A stretch of 27,578 nucleotides of DNA from Chara braunii (GCA_003427395.1 BFEA01000020.1:4965564-4993141), one strand, 5' to 3'. Shown: positions 9,675 to 18,749, counted from the first letter of the stretch. The notes: generated from the sequence alone by a model not told the origin. Numbers and translations: made by a program.

Positions 9675-9705
<31 letters not shown>
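9675..9705. repeat. CA microsatellite
   Basis: About 15 uninterrupted CA repeats. It lies close to the breakpoint where the gypsy homology ends. Confidence 0.95.
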
Positions 9706-9707
<2 letters not shown>

Positions 9708-9820
9708 CATGGGGGCCCCACCAGTCGTTTTGCAGGCAACTAATTTACCCACCCAAATTTTTTTGTTTTGTTTATCTAAATATACACCTATATACAACAC
9801 AATCTCCGCCATGGATTTCC

Positions 9821-9851
9821 AAAAAAAACAAAAGCAAAAAAAAAAAAAAAA
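9821..9851. repeat. A-rich tract
   Basis: A nearly pure A run with two C interruptions and one G. It could be the 3' tail of a small retroposed sequence on the plus strand, but I see no SINE promoter box upstream. Confidence 0.7.
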
Positions 9852-9941
9852 GTCCGACGTTTGGCCAAACGCCGCCCAGGGGAATCCCGAAGGTTCGGTC
9901 GTCAGGCCGTCTTGTCCTGCCCAAGCCAGCCTCAGGTAATG

Positions 9942-10013
9942 GGCCTAATCACCGTAAGTATGACAGGCCTAGTCACCATAAGTACAACAGGCCTAATCAC
10001 TGTAAGTACGAGT
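9942..10013. repeat. 24-bp minisatellite, three copies
   Basis: Three head-to-tail units of GGCCTA(A/G)TCAC(C/T)(G/A)TAAGTA plus four variable bases begin at 9942, 9966 and 9990. Each contains GTAAGTA or ATAAGTA, which resembles a splice donor. No gene is seen around it. Confidence 0.9.
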
Positions 10014-10405
10014 GTTTGCTGGACTAGACAATAAAGATTGCAAAAAAGTGAAGCAAAAGTCGCAACCAGGCACGAAATGAACATAACTCACTTTCATACT
10101 CACACTAGCTCTATCTCAAATGCACCTGACCAGATTTAGGGCTGGACCTAGATGCATCTCACCACAATCATGTCCGTAAATAATCAAGTCCTAATCTGAG
10201 TATGCCCTTAAACCACCAGTACCGGCCCTTACATCAGTTGTGGGGCGTTGTCGTTAATGCCCCGCAACTTTCGCAGCCTCAAGGCCAATGATAAATCGCA
10301 TCGACGGCCCAGAGTGACAAACTATTTTCTGTACTCGGGCGACTTTTTGCGCGAAGCTGCTTTGAGGGGAGTGGGACGGGCCGGTCGGGTGAAGTACGTA
10401 GGAAT

Positions 10406-10849
10406 GGGTTGGCCGGGCGGGTTGCATGGATGCCCTCGCTTCTTTTCGTTTTTCTTTTGGATTTTGTTGGGCCAGTACCGGGAAAAGTCCCGCGTAGGCA
10501 GTTAGGTGACCGCACCTTAGCAAGTGCGAGAAATAACTGTTGCCATAGCTTCTTTCTTGTTCTGCTGTCGGCACTGGGAATTTTTGGCGCAATCGTCACG
10601 CGAGAATATCGTTTCGAATTTGCGAACGGGTTGGCCGGGCAGGTTGCATGGATGCCCTCGCTTCTTTTCGTTTTTCTTTTGGATTTTGTTGGGCCAGCAC
10701 CGGGAAAAGTCCCGCGTAGGCAGTTAGGTGACCGCACCTTAGCAAGTGCGAGAAATAACTGTTGCCATAGCTTTTTTCTTGTTCTGTTGTCGGCACTGGG
10801 AATTTTTGGCGCAATCGTCACGCGAGAATATCGTTTTGAATTTGCGAAC
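10406..10849. repeat. 222-bp tandem duplication
   Basis: Copy 1 (10406-10627) and copy 2 (10628-10849) differ at five positions, and all five are C/T or G/A transitions. Because 222 is divisible by three, open frames run through both copies on both strands (169 codons plus, 192 codons minus). Those ORFs are products of the duplication, not evidence of a gene. Confidence 0.97.
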
Positions 10850-11289
10850 AATGTCAAGCCCCCGCGGGCTCTCGAAATTATTTTTCCTTCGGAATTTCTT
10901 TTCGCAATTAGGATTTAGACTAGGAATTTAGGTACCTTGCAATCTGGCTGCACGACGCATCTTGCTTGCGCGCACCGTGCCTCGGCAAGATCTGGGCTCT
11001 GATCCCGTGCGCCTTAATCTTGCGTGTAACTGTAATTTCTGGCAGGCGTGATTGCAACTGTAATCTTCTTGTTCTTGATGTCCTTCGTGTTTCCTCTTTC
11101 CCGCCTCACCCTCGCCCGTGTATGCACATCCCTTTCTCTGTTCTAATTGGTCCCCACGATGCATGACTGGAGCGACGCATGGAGAGTGGTTCCGTCCCTC
11201 GCGCCGCGGCCTGGCCATGCAGACGTAGGCACCTCCTCCTCTCTCTCTACTTTGGCATAATCCCGAGTTCCTCGCACAACCATGCATGC

Positions 11290-11296
11290 TATAAAT
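11290..11296 (+). promoter_or_regulatory. TATA-like box
   Basis: TATAAAT stands in a GC-richer setting. About 70-90 bp downstream there are two good splice-donor matches (GTAAGT at 11367, AAG|GTGAGT at 11376-11384), and a pyrimidine-rich stretch lies in between. This arrangement suggests a promoter with a 5' UTR intron for something read rightwards, possibly the ORF at 12296. It is unproven. Confidence 0.35.
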
Positions 11297-11551
11297 TTCG
11301 CAAGCGCGATTAGTTCTCTCTCTATGATTTTGGAAGTTAGCGCGGTCAGTGAGGATTGGCTAACGAGTAAGTTGGAAGGTGAGTAGAGTGAGTCGGGCGA
11401 TCCGACGAGCTGGTGCCGAGCAAGCGGGGTTGACGTGCGGGCCACAACGGACTGTGGCGCACGGGCGAACTTGACTTGCATGCTCAGACTAAGCGGATGA
11501 CGACTCGATGTTGGTGCGAGGCGACGGACTGCCCGCATCAGGAATGGTGGG

Positions 11552-11553
<2 letters not shown>

Positions 11554-11600
<47 letters not shown>
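11554..11600. repeat. GA microsatellite
   Basis: About 23 uninterrupted GA repeats. If the TATA-like box at 11290 is used, the tract would lie in the first intron or 5' UTR. Confidence 0.95.
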
Positions 11601-11603
<3 letters not shown>

Positions 11604-12295
11604 GTGTTGGGAAGGTGTCTCTTCTCCCCTCATTTGTGTAATTTTGATACTTGGCACCAACCATCTTTTGCTTGCGGCTATCTCGGATTTTCTTTCTTTT
11701 CAATTAACGGCGAGTGATCTGATCCGTTTTCCTGACTCTACTTCTCTACGAGCTTGTCGAGTTGGGTGTGATAATCGTCTGTATCTGATTTCGGCGCGTT
11801 TTGGGCCAAAACGGTGTGAATGAATGGTCGAGTTGGCTGGAGTGTTGTGATGCATGCATACTTGTCGATTTCTCATTTCTCTCCTTTTGCAATATAGACT
11901 AGGAAGTCTTGTGATTGACCATGCTCCCGCCCCCAAGCTCTGAATTTCGATCAATGCATGGATGTCGAGCTTTAGAGGAAATACGTCTTTTGGTCCGTTT
12001 GAACTGGCAATCAGAATGGTCGATCGTTCGTTGGTCTCGCGATCTTTGCATGCTATACACACATGTAACAACATATTCATGGGTGTTTCGAAGGGAAACG
12101 AAGTAGATGTGCATGTTAGGTGTATGGATGTATTCCCTTAGGCACACCCGACCGAACTCATTCTCGGAGAACGACACACAAATCTTGTGCATGCACGTGT
12201 AAGCTCGACCCCGAGGGTCGTCGCTTACACGCGTGTCTACAAAACTTGCCTACGGCCCGCCTCCCGAGTGACAGGGGATCTGCTAGACCTGCAGC

Positions 12296-12739
12296 ATGAA
12301 TGTTGAAACTCCTTTCCATGTTACCGATCGCGAGTGTTTGAGAGACCAGAAATTCCGAGAATATTGGGAGCGCACGCACTTCTCTGCACGCCCCAGAGCC
12401 AAACTCCCGGAATTCCCCTATCAAACGGGGCGCGAGCGCGTTTGTCAGTGGGACATCGGGCGAGCCTTAAACGACATTCCCTACCCTTTTCGTCGTTCTG
12501 GCCAGCCCACGTGTCAGATTATCGCGGAACCCGACGTCGTTATCATCGAAACAGAATATCCTCCTTATTACCTCAAATACCCTTCTGTAGCCAAACGATC
12601 GCCCCCTAGCGTGCGATTGCTCCTCACTGGCGTGACCCACATTGTTCTGAGTGCCAGCAGGATCGAGCCTACCGAGCCACGGGGTTCACCCGACAAACCC
12701 TCTCCGAAACCGAGCGGCGGGCACACAGTCTTTGACTGA
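12296..12739 (+). CDS. Unrecognised 147-codon ORF
   Basis: Charged N-terminal half (RDQKFREYWERTHF) and a Pro/Ser-rich C-terminus ending GGHTVFD. I recognise no family. It starts two bases after a good acceptor-like sequence (cctgcag, 12288-12294), which fits an upstream donor at 11379 and a TATA-like box at 11290, so it could be the first coding exon of a gene or of the surrounding TIR element. Another plus frame (12651-13013), Thr/Pro-rich, follows and contains an ambiguous base. Coding status is doubtful. Confidence 0.3.
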   Translation: MNVETPFHVTDRECLRDQKFREYWERTHFSARPRAKLPEFPYQTGRERVCQWDIGRALNDIPYPFRRSGQPTCQIIAEPDVVIIETEYPPYYLKYPSVAKRSPPSVRLLLTGVTHIVLSASRIEPTEPRGSPDKPSPKPSGGHTVFD

Positions 12740-12985
12740 GGCCTGCCACGTCAGATTCCGAAACTTGCGACGTTCGTCGGCAACAAATACTCAGACAGCG
12801 CGACAGCCACAGCGTCCCGCCGGTACACCAACTACGAAACCGACCCCGACGACGGAACCCGCAAAGGCGGTGACCCCTATCTACGTAGCACTAAACCCAG
12901 GCGCGATCCGCGACCACCGTCCTGCAGCTTTGTCCCTGAAACTTGCCACCGGAGATCCCAGTTCCGACCTGGGACTCCNCCCCTT

Positions 12986-13001
12986 CCCCCCCCCCCCCCC
13001 C
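12986..13001. repeat. Poly-C run beside an ambiguous base
   Basis: Sixteen C residues follow an N at 12979. The base count here is likely unreliable, so reading frames crossing it should not be trusted. Confidence 0.9.
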
Positions 13002-13415
13002 ACACTTTCCTAAAATCCTTGGCACACCCCTTTTTCGCACTTCTGGGCCCCCATTTCACTCCGAACGGGAAGTCGCGTTGGGCGTGAGGTTGGGCGTCAC
13101 ACCCCGCAGCCGATGTATGGAACAAGTACCGGTGGTTTAAAGATGAAGTTGGATCAACTTTCAATCCATTTTTTGCATTGAAAATGTATTGCATAACAAA
13201 AATAATCTATTGCATGCTTTATCAATTCTCTCTACCGATCAAAACTTTTGTTTTCCGGGCTGGTCCTAGATTTTTGAATTTTTTTCCTGAGAACAATACA
13301 AGAGACGAATATGAATAAGGCTTAGTGCCAACCAGATTTGATAGTCCGCTTGATGCCTCTAATCGGTACTAGTAGGGTCTTTGGCCAAGACGGTGTGAGT
13401 GTAAGCGTGAGTGGC

Positions 13416-13579
13416 TTGTGTGTGGTGTGCGCGAGTGTTGGCCTTAGACAGTGCTGCTACTCGATGGGGGGTGGGGCACAATGAAAAGGGAGGTGGGTTG
13501 TGTGTGGTGTGTGCAAGAGTGTTGGCCTTAGACACTGCTGCTACTCGATGGGGGGTGGGGGACGGTGAAAAGGGAGGCA
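13416..13579. repeat. 82-bp tandem duplication
   Basis: Two copies (13416-13497 and 13498-13579) of a GT-rich unit containing gttggccttagaca and ctgctactcgatggggg, with a few substitutions. It is non-coding by appearance. Confidence 0.9.
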
Positions 13580-13751
13580 CAACTACTAGAAAAATGTTTG
13601 GTCTTTGGGTCAGCCAGACCCCCACTGGTGGCCGCAGCCCTACACCCTTAACCGCTAGGGCAAGGGGCAACATGCAATATCCCTTCAGAGTGAGAGGTGG
13701 CTATGTTTGCAGGGTTTCCCTCTATATAGCCTTAGGAGTAAATAGTGCAAG

Positions 13752-13832
13752 TGGCATGTGGCTCAGTGGTTAGGGCACCGGTTGTCAATGTGAATTGTGG
13801 TATGGGGTTGCAGGTTCAAAACTCCGCGCCTC
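13752..13832 (+). mobile_element. tRNA-like SINE head
   Basis: TGGCTCAGTGGT (13759-13770) matches the RNA polymerase III A box at nearly every position. GGTTCAAAACTCC (13813-13825) matches the B box core GWTCRANNC. The 43-base gap is in the tRNA range. I cannot fold the remainder into a functional tRNA, so a tRNA-derived SINE is the better reading. A second B-box-like phrase (GGTTCGAGTCTGG, 14105-14117) and a tRNA-like phrase on the opposite strand near 13640-13660 suggest further SINE pieces. Confidence 0.5.
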
Positions 13833-14304
13833 TATACAGAGACACCGGCGGGCGTTTACATAACACATGGTCACTTGCATACCCCTTGGGCTGACGCAGG
13901 TAAAGCTATTACAGACACTGCTTGCGCACTACCCAAGAGATTGCTCATGGTGTTGTATGCTGGGTCTTGATGTTGTGTGGGTTGCTTGTCGCTGTTAGTC
14001 TTGGTTGTTCTGCTGATCTTCCCGGTCGGGCATACCATACACACGTACCATGTATGACTGTTGCACCCATGTTAGAGTCTTCCAATTGCATGCCATAGAT
14101 CATGGGTTCGAGTCTGGCTTGGGACCTTGGGGGGGTTCTTGGTTTGACTTGGCCCATCATCCAACACATAGTCCACACAATCACATACCACATACGCAGA
14201 GCTTAAGGACACACATATGTGCTGGTGGGGTGATAGGAGCACCTCTCAGCACTGCTCACTTCGTAGAAGCTCCATGGTGGGAATAGCGTCTGCTAACATA
14301 GCCT

Positions 14305-14400
14305 GAGGGCACATACACACACACAGCCTCCGGGCACACACATATAGCCTATGGACACATACACACACACACATACACAGCCTCCGGGCACACATATATT
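14305..14400. repeat. CA-rich minisatellite
   Basis: Repeats built on cacatacacacacacagcc and tccgggcacaca, in three irregular copies. It is non-coding. Confidence 0.8.
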
Positions 14401-14519
14401 GTCACAGAACTATTGACTAAGGGCGTAAGCACGTGAAGTAGAAGAAGAAATAAGATGAGCGAAAAAAAGAAAAATGAAAGGACAGGCAGGCAAAGAGACT
14501 GACAAACTAGAATGACAAA

Positions 14520-15112
14520 AAACAGTGTCCTCTTCTTCTTTGTTTCACTGTATTCTTATTTCTTTCAGTGTTTTACAACAACAAAAAATGAAAACACTAA
14601 CCAAAGGATAAAAAACAAAGACAAAGACACATTGAAATCATTCACTTTCTGAGTCTTCTTAACTCCTCCACCGTGCCTCTGTACAAGGCTCGCCACGTTG
14701 ATGAAGTTGAGCGCGAGCTTCCCCCATCCCTGTATGCCATGACAGCCCACTTGCACACTATGGGAAAGAGGCAGAGTGAAGGAAGAGGTGTTAAACACAA
14801 GGAAGAGAGGAGCAGAAAAGGAAAAATCAATAGGCAGATGGAAAAAAAAATAAAAAAGGTGACACAAACATCTTCTTTCGTTCACTGCATTCTTCTTTCT
14901 TTCACAGTTTTGCAGTTTTGGTGAAGAGCCTACCACGTTGCACACCACCACTTCTTCACTTTTTACTCTCATTTTCACCCTTCAGACTTTTTCTTTGAGG
15001 GCGTTACGGTGCAGGGTACAAACAAAGTAAAATGACAAACTTATGTTCTTCTTTTACTGCATTCTTCACAGTTTTGCAGTTTTAGTGAAGCGTTTCCCAC
15101 CTTTGCACATTC
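14520..15112. repeat. Diverged repeats with a shared TTCACAGTTTTGCAG segment
   Basis: The run ttcttctttcactgcattctt...ttcacagttttgcagttttggtgaag occurs at about 14870-14926 and 15040-15090, with a weaker copy near 14535-14575. The spacing is about 170 and 340 bp. The last copy overlaps the 3' end of the minus-strand RING ORF. The remaining sequence (14420-15080) is A-rich and I see no gene in it. Confidence 0.6.
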
Positions 15113-15999
15113 CTGTACACTCTTTCAGTGCACCTGCACATTTTTGTCAGGGTGAAAGGTATGTCTAAGTAAGACCCCTCACGACAGACAGGACAACTAT
15201 CATAAGGATGCGGGCGATGGTAGCNGCCCTCCCGCTGATCTATAGGACGAAAACCATTAAGGTAAGCAACTGCGTCACAACAGGAGCCAGGGCGGCTAAC
15301 ATCAACCATACCTCTGAAGCATGCACGGCAGAGGGCATGCCGGTTGCAGGCCATGACGATTGTGGGGCATTCACCATCATAGTTAAGTGCACATTCGCTA
15401 TAGCACCCGTGGGCACAAATGGGACATACTGCATCTGGATACAGGTGGCAGCGCTGCCGACAGCAGGCCCGAAAAATTGTACGGTTGTAAACATCAACCA
15501 TACCTCTTAAGCATGCACGGCAGAGGGCATGCCAGTCGCAGACCATGACGATTGTGGGGCATTCACCATCACAGTTAAGTGCACATTCGCTATAGCGTCC
15601 GTAGGCACAGATGGGACATACTGCATCTGGATACAATTGGCATCCCTGCCGACAGCGGGCCTGAAAAATTATACGGTTGTAGCCAAGTGTAACTGTGTCA
15701 GTGATCGCACAACGAAGGAGGTCACAAGGTGTTAGTGCAGCATGTGGGGGAATGAAGACTAAAGCAGACACGGTGACCGACATGGAGGTAGGCACGGAGA
15801 CAGACACAGAAACGGCCATGGAGACAGGTGCAGAGGCAGGCACAGAGATAGGTGCAGAGGTAGGGACGGAAGTACACGAGGTACCCATCGGGTCAGTAAC
15901 ATGGAAGGAGACAGACACAGAAGCAGGCACAGGGACAGGTACAAAGGCATGCACAAAGATAGGCATAGAGACGGGCATGGAAGTACACAAGGTACCCAT
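15082..15999 (-). CDS. RING-finger protein with duplicated finger and Pro/Val/Ser linker
   Basis: A 305-codon frame without stops. Residues 1-85 are a low-complexity Pro/Val/Ser linker made of two related blocks (each starting DPMGT(L/S)CTS). The C-terminal half carries CPIC, then about 22 residues later C-x2-H-x2-C-x2-C (CDWHALCRAC). The same set is repeated 64 residues on (CPIC...CNRHALCRAC) and ends with CPVCRE, the usual last pair of a C3HC4 RING. RING domains recruit E2 enzymes and promote ubiquitin transfer, which is the inferred role. The 192-bp duplication is visible at DNA level (15421 against 15613). An ambiguous base at 15225 leaves one residue undefined. An in-frame stop (16021-16023) lies just upstream, directly after the Josephin-like frame, so the true N-terminus may be upstream in another frame. 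It may be an exon, or part of a decayed mobile element. Confidence 0.6.
   Translation of the reverse strand: MGTLCTSMPVSMPIFVHAFVPVPVPASVSVSFHVTDPMGTSCTSVPTSAPISVPASAPVSMAVSVSVSVPTSMSVTVSALVFIPPHAALTPCDLLRCAITDTVTLGYNRIIFQARCRQGCQLYPDAVCPICAYGRYSECALNCDGECPTIVMVCDWHALCRACLRGMVDVYNRTIFRACCRQRCHLYPDAVCPICAHGCYSECALNYDGECPTIVMACNRHALCRACFRGMVDVSRPGSCCDAVAYLNGFRPIDQREGXYHRPHPYDSCPVCREGSYLDIPFTLTKMCRCTERVYRNVQRWETLH
15420..15700 (-). repeat. 192-bp duplication within the RING coding sequence
   Basis: The phrase gggacatactgcatctgga at 15421 recurs at 15613. The flanking bases match through tgtggggcattcaccatca and the Cys/His codons. One duplication of a zinc-finger module explains it. Most differences keep the Cys and His codons, so it could have been translated after duplicating. 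Confidence 0.9.
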
Positions 16000-16023
16000 A
16001 GGGTCAATGACTTGGAATAGTTA

Positions 16024-16567
16024 AAGTTAAGGAATTACGCACGAGATTACAAATGGCAGGAATAGTTTGCACCATAGCACCACCATTCCATAATTCCCCA
16101 GAACCAAAAGCACGAACAAGAGCGGGGTAGTGGCCCGGAGTATGTAGAATATAGGCACAAACGTACGAACACTAGTCAACGCCACCCGAAGGGGCACGCT
16201 GCATATCAAGTCAGCATTTGATCAAAGCAGTCTCCAAAACAGAGACACTAAATCCCCCATGTCGAGTGTAATTACTATCCTGTGGGGGATGCAGAGTCGG
16301 GTTATCACCATATAACTCACGTTCCTAAGCATCAAGATGGGAAGCAATGGTCAAGAAATCAGAGTGAGTGTATGGTTCCCGACGATAGGCTTGTAGGCAA
16401 ATGTTAGTAGCCGCGAGGCCACACAGATCCAGTGCAGGCCGGTCAGGCGGATTTTCTACAGAATCTCCTACAGTCCCCTTGCCAAGTTCTTCCTCAGATG
16501 GTCCCTTGCCATCATCCCTCCTATTTTGTGTTTGTCGTGTTGCAGAAAGGTCTACAGTTAAAGAGCG
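16024..16567 (-). pseudogene. Josephin-type deubiquitinase domain, nonsense-interrupted
   Basis: No long ORF marks this, but one minus-strand frame reads LDLCGLAATNICLQ, FLTIASHLDA, ERELYG, HGGFSVSVLETALIKC, then YILHTPGHYPALVRAFGSG and ELWN. This matches the ataxin-3/Josephin domain (peptidase family C86; ataxin-3 has LCAQHCLNN, IAHQLDEEER, GFFSIQVISNAL and a His...Asn pair). The nucleophile Cys (codon 16423-16421), His (16132-16130) and Asn (16087-16085) are all kept. His to Asn is 15 residues, as in ataxin-3 (H119, N134), and Cys to His is 97 (105 in ataxin-3). Stops are TAG 16327, TGA 16213 and TAG 16174, plus TGA 16570 just upstream; there is no frameshift inside the domain. The family cleaves ubiquitin conjugates. 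Here it is dead or needs readthrough. Confidence 0.8.
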
Positions 16568-16793
16568 TCATAGGCGTGGTACTGATGCTTGGGGCGACAA
16601 AAGACGGGAACGGGAGGAGGGCCGTTGTGAGGAGAATGAACAGATTCTTCTTCGTCCAAGAACAGAGATGGAGGAAAGGGGAGTAAGTTGAGGTTGGGGA
16701 GTAAGTCGAAGCCGACGTCTAGGACGGCGAAGTAGGCTTTCTGCAGGGGCAGAACAGGATGATGAAGTCTATGTGGACGAAGTAGTTTGTGAA

Positions 16794-17345
16794 TTAGGAA
16801 GAGGGATAACGGATGGAGACAAACCCAGAGGATGTAGGAGTGGTGAAGACAGGGGGTGGTAGAGTAGTCGGACGGTGGGTAACAGACGAAGATAAAACCA
16901 AGGGAAATAAAGACGGTGAAGACGGGGGGGATGAAGTCAGGGGTGGTGAAGTGGCTGAAGTAGAGACGGGGAGGGCAGTCGTAGGTGAGACCCGAAGAGG
17001 GGACTCTGCAGGTGGTAATGCAGGCGTGGCCAAGGATACCATGGAGGAACACACCGACACCAAGGGTGACATAGCAACTGCGGGTCGAGTTGCTCCCACA
17101 GAATCAATCGTAGAAACAACCAAGGCCGATGAAGAAGAGGTTGCGAACCGAAAAGGGGCAGCCAGGGTCACAAACGGCATGGAAGGGGTTACTAAGGTTG
17201 ATGAGGACGCAGGTGCGATAGGCGCAGGTAATGAAGAAGAGGCTATGATAGGTGTGACAGGCGCCAATAATGAAGGAGCTGTGACAGGCGTAGTCCAAGG
17301 ACAACGTGTGGAAACCCAAGAAAGTGGGTGGTGAATAGACCATCT
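16794..17345 (-). pseudogene. Ser/Thr/Pro-rich linker frame between RT and Josephin
   Basis: An open minus-strand stretch dominated by S, T, P, A and V (for example SSSLPAPIAPASSS, SPPLTSSPPSSPS). It has no domain and is consistent with a disordered linker. It follows the RT-like segment in the same frame and precedes the Josephin frame after a frame change; the Josephin frame itself continues upstream to about 16790 with one stop and an Arg/Ser/Pro-rich composition. The opposite strand is also open here (173 codons, Asp/Glu/Gly-rich), so coding strand is a choice from context, not proof. Confidence 0.4.
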
Positions 17346-17349
17346 AAGC

Positions 17350-18055
17350 ATGTTGCGGAACCAGCTGGAGAGGTGGGTCACGTGCGCAGGGTACCTGTGT
17401 TGACGTTTATGAATATAGGAAGTCCATCCTGTCACAAGCGTTGTTGGAAAGTGCCTGCGAAAAAGCATGCGTCGTGTGAGCATCGCTGTTGCAGTTTTGA
17501 AATCATACCAGTTGTTGTAGACATACTCAAACCTAGTACACTGACACTCCCGCCAGCTGGTGTGCAGGGGCGTTAGACGTAGCACTAGTAACGAATAACA
17601 AGGAAATTGCATTCAGCTACGTTGTCAAAGACACTCATACGCAGGGAACCGTCAAGGCGGACTTGGAGGCGTGCACCCAAGAATGTGCAAGAGCCATCAG
17701 GTGCTGTGGTCTCCTTCCATTTGAGGCCATAGTGCTCTAACGGTGGTGGCAGATGTCACCATGAGAAAACATCATCAATCAAGCGGTATGTGAACGCATA
17801 CCGTTGAGCTACGCAAAGATCACGCCGTTGAAGGTCATCAACAAAGCGAGCCTCATCCCAATACAATGTCAAATTAGCTATCTTCGGACCAGAATTAGTC
17901 CCCATCGCGATGCCAATCAGATGATGTCGCAAGGTGTCGTCCGCTGCATAAAGATATATGTTTGTGACAATGAAATGGAGATGTTCAAGAATTTGGGAAA
18001 CGGTTAAGGTGTTTCGTCCGTATGAACCATCCACTCCCCTTGACGGGGCCCTTTA
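17350..18055 (-). pseudogene. Reverse-transcriptase remnant (non-gypsy type)
   Basis: The frame from 18034 downward (no true start; an in-frame stop lies at 18053-18055) carries RT motif B as IGIAMGTNSGPKIANLTLYW, followed by DEARFVDDL. Motif C is YRLIDDVFSW with the catalytic DD pair, and after one stop the motif D/E-like run HYGLKWKETTA and CTFLGARLQV. The GxxMGT...P..AN and (Y/F)..IDDV pattern differs from the gypsy RT family and recalls Penelope-like or related cellular-type RTs, but I cannot assign the clade. A frame change near 17590 leads into a helical thumb-like region (YVYNNWYDFKTATAML). I do not see motif A upstream, so it is 5'-truncated or further shifted. An endonuclease domain was not found. 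Confidence 0.72.
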
Positions 18056-18601
18056 ACAATCATGTTAAGGGTAGGAGGATGTGTACGCCCCTGTGTGTAC
18101 TGTTGTACGGCTGGTGAGGAGGTCACAGGGGTCTACTACACGCTTCAATACGAACAGGTCCAGGGCTGGGTAGGGAAATAAGTCGTTGTGGCGGGTCAGG
18201 GATCCGCCTAGCCTGGGTAAGCCATGACAGTCCAAACTTGTCCATGGGTGCTAGCCTGCCTAAGCTGCCTACACCTGCTACTTGGTTCGGGTTGAACCTC
18301 TAACCAATAGGGGGGTTAATAAAGAGAATACTTGAGCCTGGCATCCGAAGTTCCCATACGACGAGACTCGTCCGATTCCGGTTCTACCAAGGCTGGGTGG
18401 CCAGCCCCGCCTTGGTACCTATACCTGCTATTCGGTCGGTGTCACCCTCCAAGATGGTAGGGTGATAGCTCTGAGTGATTCACACTGAGGTAGGATAGTG
18501 GGGATAGGGAGTGCGCTAGGAGTATTGACGAGAGGATGGATTGCCAGGATAACCAATGGCTGACTGAGACTGCAACCACCGAGTCTCTCGAAACCCGCCT
18601 C
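18056..18601. other. Region upstream of the RT remnant, no gene seen
   Basis: This would be the 5' side of the RT unit. Two loosely similar blocks (around 18240-18330 and 18400-18480, sharing ctgcctacacctgctacttgg-like and cctatacctgctattcgg phrases) suggest an old duplication. I found no RT motif A, no GIY-YIG endonuclease and no long frame. Confidence 0.4.
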
Positions 18602-18605
18602 TTAA

Positions 18606-18749
18606 ACCACCAGTACTTGGCCCAGATATCGGCGGGAAAAATAGAGTAGAAACGTTTCTAGTCGGATGAATTTGGGCGCTCCTGCAGTAGCCCGTACGTT
18701 TCCTAAAATTGTGGCGCGTTAACGGGCACGACTCTAGGAAGTACCGGTG

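Larger units (their letters stand above)
10212..13136. mobile_element. 2.9-kb candidate TTAA-flanked TIR element
   Basis: The left end (TTAA at 10208-10211, then ACCACCAGTACCGGCCCTTA) and the right end (rc: TTAA, then ACCACCGGTACTTGTTCCAT) are inverted relatives over about 40 bp, continuing through ACATC(A/G)G and a GGGG block. Both outer borders read TTAA, the target duplication known for piggyBac-type insertion, although the terminal bases are not the classical piggyBac CCC start. The interior is CpG-rich compared with its flanks. It holds a 222-bp tandem duplication, a TATA-like box, a GA tract and a 147-codon ORF. No transposase was recognised, so it would be non-autonomous, or two unrelated ends may bracket it by chance. 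Confidence 0.45.

Noticed and set aside
10279-10918. Long ORFs on both strands (192 and 169 codons)
   Set aside because: They exist because a 222-bp unit free of stops was duplicated. The encoded peptides simply repeat and match no family I know.
10851-11420. Possible LTR starting TGTCAAGCCCC with a primer-binding-like TGGTGCCGAGC near 11414
   Set aside because: No CA end directly before the putative primer site, no second LTR, and no gag or pol downstream. The TIR explanation fits the borders better.
11143-11823. ORFs with Arg-Glu or Ser-Leu repeats
   Set aside because: They are translations of the GA microsatellite at 11554-11600.
16813-17334. 173-codon plus-strand ORF, Asp/Glu/Gly-rich
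   Set aside because: It is antisense to the Ser/Thr/Pro-rich frame that continues from the RT remnant. Low-complexity codons on one strand give open frames on the other. No domain supports it.
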